Assembly (NCBI GenBank): GCA_963771295.1
Contig: CAVYTB010000013.1
Location: 682,001-746,000, forward strand
DNA length: 64,000 nucleotides
Reading direction: 5' to 3'
Source: Acidiferrum sp963771295
GTDB lineage: Bacteria; Acidobacteriota; Terriglobia; Acidiferrales; UBA7541
Shown: positions 1-7,864 of the stretch, one piece after another
Numbering within the stretch: position 1 is the stretch's first letter
Layout: the number at the start of each line of letters is the position of its first letter
Program-made: the position numbers and the translations under genes
Notes under the pieces: generated by a model
What the model was told of the DNA's origin: nothing
Database searches by the model: none
The model's input: the letters and a program-made list of their open reading frames with translations, nothing else

Positions 1-1
1 G

Positions 2-445
2 GCGGAGCTCCGCCCCGGTGTGGTGCTCAGCGTCACGCTGGCGGCCATCTCGATCCTCGAGGACCAACGTCCCACACTGCTGGCAAGAGTTTCAGGAACC
101 GCGCTGACCACCGCAATTGTTCGCCAAGGCGTGCTCGCGGGTTACCGCTGCACCGAACTGCCCACGCATGCCGGTTCCGTTACACCACAGATGTTGCTGG
201 AAGAAATTTTTCCGCTGGCCGCATATTACCAGGACACCTGGCAGGAAGGCATTCAGGCCGTGCGCGTTGCGGGGCTCGGAAAGCGCTTGCAGGAGTTTGT
301 AGGCCCGCTCGAGGAAGAATTTAAGTGCGACGTCCGCTCGCTGCTCAACGCCGCGATTTCCGATGGACGTTTGAATGATGCCGGCCGCTCGCTGGCCGAC
401 AGGGAACTGGAAGGACTGGTTGGCTGGATGTTGCACCGCAGTTGA
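2..445 (+). CDS. pilM: PilM-like type IV pilus assembly protein, C-terminal part
   Basis: The reading frame is open to the left edge of the window, so only the last 147 or so residues are seen. The fragment has an alternating strand/helix pattern with 'LLARVSGTALTTAIV' and later 'IQAVRVAGLG', which fits the second actin-like lobe of PilM-type ATPase-fold proteins as they occur in acidobacteria. The assignment rests mainly on context: it is followed directly by PilN-, PilO- and PilP-like genes, the usual order of the inner-membrane alignment subcomplex. PilM is cytoplasmic and binds the PilN N-terminus. In this PilN the short cytoplasmic tail begins 'MYVRLNLATK', which resembles the PilM-binding INLLP-type motif. 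The true start lies upstream of the window. A GspL-like cytoplasmic domain is the alternative. Confidence 0.6.
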   Translation, partial: AELRPGVVLSVTLAAISILEDQRPTLLARVSGTALTTAIVRQGVLAGYRCTELPTHAGSVTPQMLLEEIFPLAAYYQDTWQEGIQAVRVAGLGKRLQEFVGPLEEEFKCDVRSLLNAAISDGRLNDAGRSLADRELEGLVGWMLHRS

Positions 446-466
446 TGGAGAATTGACTAGACGACC

Positions 467-1030
467 ATGTATGTACGCCTAAATCTCGCAACCAAGCCGC
501 TGGTAACGCACCGCCGATTTCTGGCTGGCGCGGCGTTGGTCGGCGCGCTCGGCGGCTTGCTGTTCCTGATCCTGGGTTTGCGATTCTACAGCTTGCGCAA
601 GGCTGATGCCGATTTGCGCGCCAAAACCAGCCAGTATCAACAAGAAATGGCCAGCCTGGTGGAGCAACGGCGCGAACTGGACCGCTACTTTTCTCAGGCC
701 GACACTTCCAAGTTGCAGGGACGCGCGGTGTTTATCCGCGACGTAATCGAAGCGCGCAGCATCAACTGGACGGAAATGTTCATGGATCTGGAAAAAACGT
801 TGCCAGCTGGCAGCCGCATCGTGCGCATCGAGCCACGATTGGACAAGGGTGTTGTAACGGTGAAATTCGAAGTGGGAGCCGTGAACGACGAAGCCAAGCT
901 GAAAGTTTTGAAGTCCTTCGAAGATTCCAAATCGTTTTCGAATATTCAGCTGGACTCGGTGCACGTCTCCACTCAGGGCACTGGCGACCCGTTGACGATT
1001 GAATTTTCGGCGGTTTATACGCGGATTTGA
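467..1030 (+). CDS. pilN: PilN-like fimbrial assembly protein
   Basis: A 187-residue protein with a short cytoplasmic tail 'MYVRLNLATKP', one transmembrane helix at about residues 19-40, a coiled-coil stretch at about 45-75 and a C-terminal alpha/beta (ferredoxin-like) domain. This is the standard PilN architecture. PilN pairs with PilO in the inner membrane and recruits PilM through its cytoplasmic tail. The gene begins 21 bases after the PilM-like stop and ends 3 bases before the PilO-like start, so the set is clearly one transcription unit. The ATG is used because the conserved cytoplasmic tail starts there. The nearest purine-rich stretch (GGAG) is rather far upstream, so translation may be coupled to the preceding gene. 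A GspL-family C-terminal half would look similar. Confidence 0.75.
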   Translation: MYVRLNLATKPLVTHRRFLAGAALVGALGGLLFLILGLRFYSLRKADADLRAKTSQYQQEMASLVEQRRELDRYFSQADTSKLQGRAVFIRDVIEARSINWTEMFMDLEKTLPAGSRIVRIEPRLDKGVVTVKFEVGAVNDEAKLKVLKSFEDSKSFSNIQLDSVHVSTQGTGDPLTIEFSAVYTRI

Positions 1031-1033
1031 ACT

Positions 1034-1600
1034 ATGGGCAACTTTGCTCTGCAAAAACGGTTGATCATCGGCGCGCTGGCCGTCCTGCTGCTCGTCGACG
1101 GCGCATTCGCCTACTACAGCATGAAATTGTCGCAGGCTCACCGCAATCCTCAGGAAGTGCTGTCGGCGGAAAAAACTCAGGTGGAGCTGCTGCGCGCCGA
1201 CGTGAAGCGCGCCAAAGAAATTCAAAAGAAAATTCCCGATTATGTGAAGGCCTTTGATCGATACGAGGGCGAGCTGCCATTGGCCAGCAAGGGCAATTCC
1301 GTCATTTCTGAAGAGCTCACCGGCGTCGCCAAAACCACCCATGTCCAATTGGAAGACCAGCACTTTCATCAGAAGGATGTGCCAGGGCGAGACCTGCAGG
1401 AAATCGAGCTGGACGCTACCGTCGGCGGAGACTACGCCAACATCGTGCGCTTCCTGAATGCGCTGCAGCGCTCCAAGAACACTTACATTGTGGATTCTTT
1501 GGGCCTGGAGTCGGAGACCTCCACGCAGGGAAGCGCTGCGCCTTCGCCAACGGGATTGAAGGTGAATCTCCATCTCCGTACTTTTTTCAGGAAAGCGTAA
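1034..1600 (+). CDS. pilO: PilO-like pilus assembly protein
   Basis: A 188-residue protein with a short N-terminus, one transmembrane helix at about residues 9-28, a coiled-coil region at about 35-75 and a C-terminal ferredoxin-like domain with 'LQEIELDATVGGDYANIVRF'-type strands (residues roughly 115-145). This is the PilO pattern: PilO forms a heterodimer with PilN in the periplasm and sets the geometry of the pilus machine. The stop codon shares its last base with the ATG of the next gene, so translation of the two is coupled. Function follows from family and order; sequence identity in this family is usually low. Confidence 0.75.
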   Translation: MGNFALQKRLIIGALAVLLLVDGAFAYYSMKLSQAHRNPQEVLSAEKTQVELLRADVKRAKEIQKKIPDYVKAFDRYEGELPLASKGNSVISEELTGVAKTTHVQLEDQHFHQKDVPGRDLQEIELDATVGGDYANIVRFLNALQRSKNTYIVDSLGLESETSTQGSAAPSPTGLKVNLHLRTFFRKA

Positions 1601-2154
1601 TGGCAGAAAAGAAACAAAAGACGCAAATGTACGTGCTGATCGGACTGGCGGTTCTCGCCGCGCTCGTCTGGTACGTGCAGTCGGAGAAGAGTCCTACCAG
1701 CAGCGGATTCTCGCAGATGGGTGGCACCTACACGCCGATTAACGCGCAGGATTTCGGCAGCGTTTTCGAGAAACTGAAATCGACAGAAGGCACGGAGTAC
1801 AAAACCTCTGGCCGCAACATTTTTGCGATGACCGCCGTGCCGGTAGCACCGGAGCCGGGAACTGTTGCTCCCGTAAAACCCAAGAACCCACCTCAGGGCC
1901 CCATGCCTCCGCCGCCTCCTCCTCCCGCGCAACTGTCGTGGAAGTTCTTTGGTTACGGTAATCTGCCTTCCGGCGGACCGCGCCAGGCTTTCCTTCTCGA
2001 CGGAGAAGAAGTGCGCATTGTCGAAGAAGGGGAAACCGTTCTCAACCATATTCGCATCACACGCATAGGCAACGATAAGATCGAATTCGAGGACACCAAC
2101 ACGCACCAAACGGGTTCCAATCAACTGGAAGCGCCCCCGGCGCCTGCAGCATGA
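1600..2154 (+). CDS. PilP/GspC-like inner-membrane lipoprotein-type subunit
   Basis: A 184-residue protein with one N-terminal transmembrane helix (about 10-26), a linker ending in a run of seven prolines (about 103-109) and a C-terminal beta domain (about 112-167) containing 'FFGYG', 'AFLLDGEEVRIVEEGE' and 'IEFED'. That beta domain has the pattern of the PilP/GspC homology-region fold that contacts the outer-membrane secretin. There is no lipobox cysteine, so it resembles GspC (membrane helix) more than classical PilP (lipoprotein). Position after pilO supports this. It overlaps the next gene by an ATGA junction at 2151-2154, implying coupled translation. The secretin gene itself is not in view. 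Confidence 0.6.
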   Translation: MAEKKQKTQMYVLIGLAVLAALVWYVQSEKSPTSSGFSQMGGTYTPINAQDFGSVFEKLKSTEGTEYKTSGRNIFAMTAVPVAPEPGTVAPVKPKNPPQGPMPPPPPPPAQLSWKFFGYGNLPSGGPRQAFLLDGEEVRIVEEGETVLNHIRITRIGNDKIEFEDTNTHQTGSNQLEAPPAPAA

Positions 2155-3089
2155 GCCAAACGATACAAAAGCGAATCGCGCGCGCCAGCCAGCAAGGCTA
2201 TGCGATCTTAACCGTGATGTTTTTCCTGACGCTGCTGGTTCTCGGCACTATTGCCATCGCTCCCAACGTCGTTACCGACGTGCAACGCCAGAAGGAAGAG
2301 GAAATGATCTGGCGCGGCAAGCAATATGTGCGCGGCGTCCGCTTGTATTACACCAAGCTGCACCGTTTCCCCACGGCACTCGATGACCTGTACAAACCCA
2401 AGACCGGAATTCGCTTTATGCGCCAGGCCTACAAAGACCCGATGAACACCGCGGACGGGTCTTGGCGGTTGATCTATGTTGGGCCGAACGGGCAGTTGAT
2501 CGGCAGCTTGAAGGATCACTCGTTGACTGGAAACCCACTGGCCGCCGCGGGTGCCTCCGGGTTCGGCACGCCGATGGGACAAAATGGCAACTCGACATTT
2601 GGCTCCTCCAGTTCTTCTGCATTCGGCAATTCCACGGCCAGCTCGACGCCAGGCAGCAGCACGCCGCAAAACGCGATACCAGGCGCGCAGAATCCCGCGA
2701 ATGGCGAAAATCCGGACGGCTCGAATGGCATGGGCTCGCTTCAGCCTGTCGTTTTGTCCAGCACCTCGTCCATCATTGGCGGCAACATCATCGGAGTGGG
2801 CAGCAAGATCAACAAGAAGTCTATCATCTGGTACGACAAAGCCAAGAATTACCGCCAGTTTGAATTTATCTGGGATCCTTCATTGGATTCCCTCACTGGA
2901 CAGCGCATCGGCAGCGTGCCCGCCAACAATCCGAATCCGTTTGGTGCGCAGCCCAATGCGAACGGCAACCCCAGCACCTCGCCATTTTCGCCCGGAAGCA
3001 ACAATCCCGGTACCTTTGGCGGCTCCAGCTCCAATCCTACGCCCACTCCCACCGGCAACGCGCCGATGCAAGCTCCTCCAAACCAGTAG
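2151..3089 (+). CDS. Pseudopilin-like protein with long low-complexity tail
   Basis: A 312-residue protein. Residues 1-16 form a positively charged leader ending in Gly16, followed by Tyr17 and a hydrophobic helix to about residue 38, which is the type III (prepilin) signal layout. Residues 39-125 look like a GspG-style soluble domain ('EEEMIWRGKQYVRGVRLYY', 'FPTALDDLY', 'YKDPM'). From about residue 127 the chain is rich in Gly, Ser, Asn, Pro and Thr, with one more ordered stretch ('SIIWYDKAKNYRQFEFIWDP'). Residue +5 of the mature chain is Thr, not the usual Glu, as in some minor pseudopilins of the GspK type. It is the last visible gene of the pil-like operon and presumably a substrate or tip component of it. 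The target of the tail is unknown. Confidence 0.7.
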   Translation: MSQTIQKRIARASQQGYAILTVMFFLTLLVLGTIAIAPNVVTDVQRQKEEEMIWRGKQYVRGVRLYYTKLHRFPTALDDLYKPKTGIRFMRQAYKDPMNTADGSWRLIYVGPNGQLIGSLKDHSLTGNPLAAAGASGFGTPMGQNGNSTFGSSSSSAFGNSTASSTPGSSTPQNAIPGAQNPANGENPDGSNGMGSLQPVVLSSTSSIIGGNIIGVGSKINKKSIIWYDKAKNYRQFEFIWDPSLDSLTGQRIGSVPANNPNPFGAQPNANGNPSTSPFSPGSNNPGTFGGSSSNPTPTPTGNAPMQAPPNQ

Positions 3090-3187
3090 ATGAACGGAAT
3101 CCAGCAATCCTGGCCGCGATTTGCTCAACAGGGAACTGTGTCTCTAGAATGATCGTGCGAGTTTGAAGAATAGGGGCGGCAACCACC

Positions 3188-3505
3188 ATGCGGATCAAGA
3201 TTGAACATAAGCGCACCAAACAGGAAGTCATCGATTCGATTGACCGCTCCTTCGACCAGATGTTTCAGGGAGTCTCCGGGCTTCCCGTGAAAATCGTGGT
3301 GGAACAAAAGAGCTGGCAAGATTCGCTGATGAACTTCGCGCTTAGTGCCAACCTGGGCGGATTCGCTGCGCCCATTAAAGGTACCGTCGAAGTCACGGAC
3401 GTCGAAGTGATTGTAGACGCGGATCTTGGAATGCTCGGCCGCTTCGTTCCTGAAGATGCCGCCAGCGATTTGATTGGCAAACGCATCAAAGGGCTATTGA
3501 ATTGA
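3188..3505 (+). CDS. Polyhydroxyalkanoic acid system (PHA_gran_rgn) family protein
   Basis: A 105-residue soluble protein beginning 'MRIKIEHKRTKQEVIDSID'. The pattern (charged N-terminus, 'LPVKIVVEQKSW', 'IKGTVEVTDVEVIVDADLG', C-terminal 'IGKRIKGLLN') matches the small PHA_gran_rgn family (formerly 'putative polyhydroxyalkanoic acid system protein'). Members occur near polyhydroxyalkanoate genes in some proteobacteria, but the biochemical role is not established, and no PHA synthase or phasin is in this window. The ATG follows 'GGGGCGGCAACCACC', a usable though spread-out ribosome binding site. Size is normal for the family. It ends 22 bases before the stop of a convergent gene. Confidence 0.65.
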   Translation: MRIKIEHKRTKQEVIDSIDRSFDQMFQGVSGLPVKIVVEQKSWQDSLMNFALSANLGGFAAPIKGTVEVTDVEVIVDADLGMLGRFVPEDAASDLIGKRIKGLLN

Positions 3506-3527
3506 CAGGCAGCGAGTCCCTCGCAAA

Positions 3528-4154
3528 TCAGTGCGCTTTGTCAATGGCATCTTTCACGCGCACCTGATCCGTAATCCAGTTTACTTCCCACGTTTTGCCG
3601 CCATCTTCTGAAAAAGACTGCTCAAAATGCGGTGAATCCGTGTCTGTCTTCGACCATATGAACCGCACCAGGATGTTTTTGCCGTTTGGCCCGGCAGGTT
3701 CCGTGTCGTAAAACTCGCCGTGTCCATCCTTGAACTGCCCGATTGTGGGCACGCCGATAGTGCCACTCTTACTCGTGGCCCAATACAAGCTCCACTGGTG
3801 CGTTTGCGGATCGTACAGACGCAGCGTCAGTCCTTCGATGTGCCCGCCGCCCGGGCTGTCGGTTTCGAACTCCTCCAGCTGCGAGCGGCCGTCCCAAACC
3901 TTGCGCGTCACAGACGAGCCGTCAAATTCCACCCAGGTCGTCGAGCCCGTCAATGGATGCATCAGCTTCTTCAAGTGGATCTTCCAGGTACCCAGCTCGA
4001 AATCAAAATCGTGTTGGCCATCGCGTTGCCCCGCAGCCTGCTGCCCACCGCTTTGTGCTGCATCTGAATTCTGTTGTGTCAGCACCAGCACCGGCAGCAA
4101 CAGTACAGCCAAGCTACACGCCATCACGTAGGCCCGAATCTGATTGAAGCTCAT
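3528..4154 (-). CDS. Secreted protein of unknown function (DUF1579-like)
   Basis: A 208-residue protein with an N-terminal signal peptide (about residues 1-28, 'SLAVLLLPVLVLTQQ') and a beta-rich body with 'FDFELGTWKIHLKKL', 'LRLYDPQTHQWSLYWA' and 'EQSFSEDGGKTWEVNW'. The 'G.W....' opening and the repeated strand pattern resemble DUF1579-type lipocalin-like proteins; this is a weak family call. The start at 4154 is preferred over an in-frame upstream ATG because AAGGAGG lies just before it. It is divergent from the MocR-type regulator, with 78 bases between the two start codons, and could be controlled by that regulator. Nothing in the sequence shows a catalytic site. Confidence 0.6.
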   Translation of the reverse strand: MSFNQIRAYVMACSLAVLLLPVLVLTQQNSDAAQSGGQQAAGQRDGQHDFDFELGTWKIHLKKLMHPLTGSTTWVEFDGSSVTRKVWDGRSQLEEFETDSPGGGHIEGLTLRLYDPQTHQWSLYWATSKSGTIGVPTIGQFKDGHGEFYDTEPAGPNGKNILVRFIWSKTDTDSPHFEQSFSEDGGKTWEVNWITDQVRVKDAIDKAH

Positions 4155-4206
4155 CCCCGCCTCCTTATTCACACCGCTACAGCGCACTGCAATCCTGCGT
4201 CCAGTC

Positions 4207-4255
4207 GTGGTATTTTAGAAGGACCACTTTCTATGTCAGTCGTAATACCACTTTC
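4207..4255. promoter_or_regulatory. Half-site array over the MocR-type gene start
   Basis: GTGGTATT at 4207-4214 is mirrored exactly by AATACCAC at 4244-4251. ACCACTTTC occurs at 4223-4231 and again, in the same direction, at 4247-4255 (24 bases apart, a little over two helical turns). The last copy lies inside the first codons of the regulator. Two direct repeats plus one inverted copy is the operator style known for MocR/PdxR/GabR regulators, so autoregulation is a reasonable inference. The site may also control the divergent gene. Confidence 0.5.
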
Positions 4256-5669
4256 CAAAAGCAACGCCATCCCGCTGACCCGCCAGATCTATGGCTGGTT
4301 CCGCCAAGCCATCCTGCAGGGAACCATGAGCGGCGGTGAGCGTCTGCCCTCAACCCGCGAACTCGCCGACCAGTTGCACATTTCGCGCACCGTCGCCGTA
4401 CTGGCTTACGAGCAGCTTTTGGCGGAGGGTTTCGTTGCGGGACGCGGCGGCTCGGGAACTTACGTATCGGAGGGACTGGCAACGGCCCACCGCAACGCAC
4501 CGGTCAAATTTGCAAAAGTGAAATTGTCGAACTTCGGCAATTCCGTGGAAGCGGCCAACTCGAAGGTGAACTATCCGCTCAAACGACCCAGGTCCCTGCG
4601 CTACGATTTCGCTTACGGACGCAGCGACATCGAAATCTTTCCGTTCGAGATGTGGCGACGCATGTTGCTGCGGCACGCGCGCAAAGCGCCCGTTCGCGAC
4701 CTGGACTACGGTCCCGCGGCGGGAAGCCTGGCGCTGCGAGAGGCCATCGCCGTTCATCTCAGGCGATCTCGCGCGGTGGCCTGCGATGCCTCGCAAGTGA
4801 TTGTGGTGAGCGGCTCGCAACAGGCCTTGGATCTGATCGCGCGCGTGCTGATCGATCGCGGTGATCGCGTCGTCATCGAAAATCCAATCTATCAAGGCAC
4901 CAGCGAAATTCTTCGTACCGCCGGCGCGCGCTTGCTGCCCGTCACGGTGGATCGCGAGGGGCTGCAGACCGCCAGCCTGCCCCAGGATGCGCGCATCGCG
5001 TTCGTTACTCCATCTCATCAATTTCCGACCGGCGCAGTTCTTCCGCTGGCTCGCCGGCTGGAGCTGCTCGATTGGGCCCGGCGCAAAGACACCATTGTGG
5101 TTGAAGACGACTACGACGGGGAATTCCGCTACGAAGAGCAACCGCTGGAATCGCTGCAGGGGCTGGACACCGAAGGCCGCGTGATCTACATCGGAACATT
5201 CTCGCGTACCATTTTTTCGGCCCTGCGCATTGGTTACCTGATCGTGCCGAAATCGCTGGTCTCGTCGTTCACTTCGGCGAAATGGCTTTGCGACCGCCAT
5301 ACCGCCACGCTCGAGCAGGAAACGCTGGCTGAATTTATCGGCAGTGGCCTGTATGAGCGCCATTTGCGTCGCGTCCGGCGGCGAAATGCGGGCAATCGCG
5401 ACGTATTGCTGCAAGCCATCAACAAACATCTGGCGGGCCGCGTGGAAGTGACGGGCGACGGCGCGGGCGCGCACATCGTCTTGTGGCCGCAGAAGCATAT
5501 CTCAGAAGTAGCCGTCATCGAGAAAGCCGCGGCACGCGAGGTGGGTATTTACGGAATATCGGGGTACTTCCTAACGCGGCCATCAAAACCGGGGCTGTTG
5601 CTGGGCTATTCCCGGATGCAAAAAGAAGAAATCCGCGAGGGCATCCGCCGTTTAAGCGAAATCTTGTGA
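4233..5669 (+). CDS. MocR-type regulator: winged helix plus aminotransferase-like domain
   Basis: A 478-residue protein: GntR-type winged helix at about residues 12-82 ('LPSTRELADQLHISRTVAV', 'FVAGRGGSGTYV'), a linker, and a fold-type I aminotransferase-like domain from about 125 to the end ('VVSGSQQALDLIARVLIDRG', 'FVTPSHQFPTGAVLP', 'VVEDDYDGEFRYEEQPL'). Length and layout are those of the MocR family (GabR, PdxR), which sense PLP or PLP adducts. In 'VIYIGTFSRTIFSALRIGYL' the residue that normally carries PLP as a Schiff base (Lys in 'GTFSK') is Arg325, encoded at 5205-5207, so covalent PLP binding is not expected. The start at 4233 is chosen because the winged helix begins there; an upstream in-frame ATG would run through the divergent gene. 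Target genes are not identified. Confidence 0.85.
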   Translation: MSVVIPLSKSNAIPLTRQIYGWFRQAILQGTMSGGERLPSTRELADQLHISRTVAVLAYEQLLAEGFVAGRGGSGTYVSEGLATAHRNAPVKFAKVKLSNFGNSVEAANSKVNYPLKRPRSLRYDFAYGRSDIEIFPFEMWRRMLLRHARKAPVRDLDYGPAAGSLALREAIAVHLRRSRAVACDASQVIVVSGSQQALDLIARVLIDRGDRVVIENPIYQGTSEILRTAGARLLPVTVDREGLQTASLPQDARIAFVTPSHQFPTGAVLPLARRLELLDWARRKDTIVVEDDYDGEFRYEEQPLESLQGLDTEGRVIYIGTFSRTIFSALRIGYLIVPKSLVSSFTSAKWLCDRHTATLEQETLAEFIGSGLYERHLRRVRRRNAGNRDVLLQAINKHLAGRVEVTGDGAGAHIVLWPQKHISEVAVIEKAAAREVGIYGISGYFLTRPSKPGLLLGYSRMQKEEIREGIRRLSEIL

Positions 5670-5883
5670 GCCAGCCGTCTTCGTTTGCACTCGATCGCCG
5701 CGGCACCCAGCTCAGTTGCCTCCCGCGCAACACGACAAACGCAACGATGTCATTCTGAGCGCGCATTCGATGACGATGCGCGCGCTTGCGCACGGCTAGG
5801 ACTTACGCGATACTCACAGCCCCTGCCGCCGGCTGGTTTTCAAACTTTCGGCGACACACTTCATTCGGGAAGACGACGAATCC
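5670..5883. other. Intergenic stretch with a GC-rich hairpin
   Basis: No gene is seen. The stretch holds 'TGTCATTCTGAGCGCGCAT' and a hairpin formed by GCGCGCAT (5759-5766) and ATGCGCGC (5776-5783) with a 9-base loop. It may act as a transcription stop behind the MocR-type gene, although no T-run follows. Confidence 0.35.
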
Positions 5884-6423
5884 ATGAAACCACCATCGAA
5901 CGTCAAGACGCCAGCGCAATACGTCGCCTCACTTCCCGCCGATCGTGCGAAGACGATCGCGACGGTGCCCGCACTCGTGAACAAGCACATTCCGCGCGGC
6001 TACGATGAGTGCCTCGTCTGGGGCACGATCGGCTGGACGATCCCCCTGTCTCGATATCCAGATACTTACAACAAGCAGCCGATCTGCTACGTCGCGCTCT
6101 CGTCGCAGAAGAACTACTGCTCGCTCTATCTGATGGGCGCGTTTTGGAGTGCGATTCAGCTCGAGCAGCTAAAGGCGGCGTTCAAGGCCGCGGGGAAGAA
6201 GCTCGACATGGGGAAGTGTTGCGTTCATTTCGAGTCGCCGGACGATTTGCCGCTGGAAGCGATTGGCAATCTGATCTCGGCGATTTCGAGCGAGAAGTGG
6301 ATCGAGATGTACGAACAAACGCGCTTGATGACCAAGGCCGGGCAGGCGCAGACGGGAAAGCAAGGCGCCCCATCGGCCACCAAGGCGGCTGCCAAGCGCC
6401 TAGGCACAAAGCGTCGGCGGTAA
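5884..6423 (+). CDS. DUF1801-domain protein
   Basis: A 179-residue soluble protein. Residues about 12-140 match the DUF1801 (YdhG-like) pattern: 'AQYVASLPADRAKTIATVPA', 'YDECLVWGTIGWTIPL', 'YVALSSQKNYCSLYLMG', 'GKCCVHFESPDDLPLEAIG'. The fold is a small alpha/beta frataxin-like domain; the biochemical function of the family is not established. The tail from about 150 is basic and Ala/Lys-rich ('KAAAKRLGTKRRR'), which could bind nucleic acid or simply be disordered. It stands alone, convergent with the sugar-binding lipoprotein gene 25 bases downstream. Confidence 0.7.
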   Translation: MKPPSNVKTPAQYVASLPADRAKTIATVPALVNKHIPRGYDECLVWGTIGWTIPLSRYPDTYNKQPICYVALSSQKNYCSLYLMGAFWSAIQLEQLKAAFKAAGKKLDMGKCCVHFESPDDLPLEAIGNLISAISSEKWIEMYEQTRLMTKAGQAQTGKQGAPSATKAAAKRLGTKRRR

Positions 6424-6448
6424 ACTGTCAGAGATTTTGCAACGCTCT

Positions 6449-7438
6449 CTAAGGATGCCCGGTCAGTTCGCCGCGATACAGTTTCAGATTGCTCTTGTCC
6501 ACCACCACCGTTCCGGTATCGACAAACGTTGGCATCGGCGGAGCCAGCGCCGTCCGCCAATCCTTGAATCGCCGAATGGCGTTGTGATGAAGATCGTCCA
6601 GAAACTTCAGTCCGTAATAGCTCATCACGTACGGTTTTTGCGTCACCGTGGCGGCAATCGCTCCGCGCTCGATGGCGTCCAGCGTTTCGGGATTGTCGTC
6701 GAACGCCACGATCGGTAGTTTGCCTTCCATGTTCGCGGTCTTCAGCGCCGTGACGGCGCCCGAGCCGCCTGACGCCTCCAGGCAAATGATGCCGTCAATC
6801 TTTTCTTTCTTCTGAATCAGCTCGGCAACCACCTCCGATGCCGTGGGCACATCGCCCTTGTCATCCAGAATCTGTGAAAGTTGAATGGCGGGAAAATTCT
6901 TCAGCGCGTCGGCAACGCCCGCCACACGATCGTCCAGGTTACGCTGTCCGGGAATGGTGATCACGGCAATGTTGCCATGGTCCCCTAAAACGCCAGCCAT
7001 CTGCTTCAGGCTCTCCCGCCCGGCTTTCACGTTATCCGTTCCGATGTAGGAAATGCGCTTGGAATTAGGCACATCCGCATCGACGCAAATTACTGGGATA
7101 CCCTGAGCGATCGCCTTGTCGATGTCGGCCTGGAAGATTTCGGGGCGCGCGGCGGAAAGGCAGATGCCGGAGGGCTGCTCTTCCACCACCTGCCGGAACA
7201 TCACCAGCTCCGCGTTAGGTGCGTAGGCCGTGGGTCCAACCAGCTCAGCTCGCACGCCCAGCGATTTCGCCGCGTCCAGAAATCCGGCCTGCGCTTCTTG
7301 CCAGTAGGGAAGACTGATATTGGTGGCCACAAAAATGTAACGTTCACCGCCTTCGTGGTAAGGCTTCGCGCATGAAACAATCAGGATCGCCGCGACGAAC
7401 ACAGCAACAAATGCCAGCCTAGCCGCATGTCTCCTCAT
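6449..7438 (-). CDS. Periplasmic sugar-binding lipoprotein (LacI/RbsB type)
   Basis: A 329-residue protein with a signal peptide ending in the lipobox 'LIVSC' (Cys23), followed by a type 1 periplasmic binding fold: 'IFVATNISLPYWQEAQAG', 'GICLSAARPEIFQADIDKAI', 'GIPVICVDADVPNSKRISYI', 'DNVKAGRESLKQMAGVLG'. This matches sugar-binding proteins of the ribose/xylose ABC family. The start at 7438 is chosen because GGAG lies just upstream and it begins the signal peptide; the frame is open 234 bases further but without signal-like sequence. No ABC ATPase or permease gene adjoins it, so it is an orphan here and may serve a transporter encoded elsewhere or a membrane sensor. Confidence 0.8.
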   Translation of the reverse strand: MRRHAARLAFVAVFVAAILIVSCAKPYHEGGERYIFVATNISLPYWQEAQAGFLDAAKSLGVRAELVGPTAYAPNAELVMFRQVVEEQPSGICLSAARPEIFQADIDKAIAQGIPVICVDADVPNSKRISYIGTDNVKAGRESLKQMAGVLGDHGNIAVITIPGQRNLDDRVAGVADALKNFPAIQLSQILDDKGDVPTASEVVAELIQKKEKIDGIICLEASGGSGAVTALKTANMEGKLPIVAFDDNPETLDAIERGAIAATVTQKPYVMSYYGLKFLDDLHHNAIRRFKDWRTALAPPMPTFVDTGTVVVDKSNLKLYRGELTGHP

Positions 7439-7864
7439 GCAAGATCTCCTTTCGCACTCGGTCTGAACGCGGGGATGCCTCTGCACACCCTCGGAAAAGT
7501 TTGGGTTCCGATACCTGGCTGGGTTAGGGAACTCAGGAGCGAACGGGCGGGGCACCTCCACTTCGACGACGTACTTGAGTTCGTTCAGCAGCGTTCGGGG
7601 AGTCGGTTCAAGCTTGTCGCTAGACCGAACATAGGTCCGCGGGGCGTGCCACGTCAAGCCCAGAAAGCACACTACTGGGCAATGTGACTAACTAAAGGGT
7701 TACCCTACTGCGAGGGAATTCCGTTCATCGAACGAATGAAGAACAGATTGTGCAGTCGCAGGACAAGAAACCGTGTGTAACGGAACGGCTATGGCACGAC
7801 TCCAAATCAATTATCACGGCCTTGGGTGTGACTCTACGCGATCGTAAAACTGAAAGGATGGAAG
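7439..7864. other. Divergent intergenic region without a gene
   Basis: This 426-base stretch separates two divergently transcribed genes and must hold both promoters. I see no conserved RNA element and no reading frame with a plausible start and codon use. Confidence 0.5.

Noticed and set aside
479..1573. Long minus-strand frame (364 codons) across the pilN/pilO-like genes
   Set aside because: It spans two genes with clear family patterns on the plus strand and shows no domain of its own; high GC content produces long antisense frames.
4350..5498. Minus-strand frame (382 codons) across the MocR-type gene
   Set aside because: Antisense shadow of a well-recognised protein; no start signal and no family pattern.
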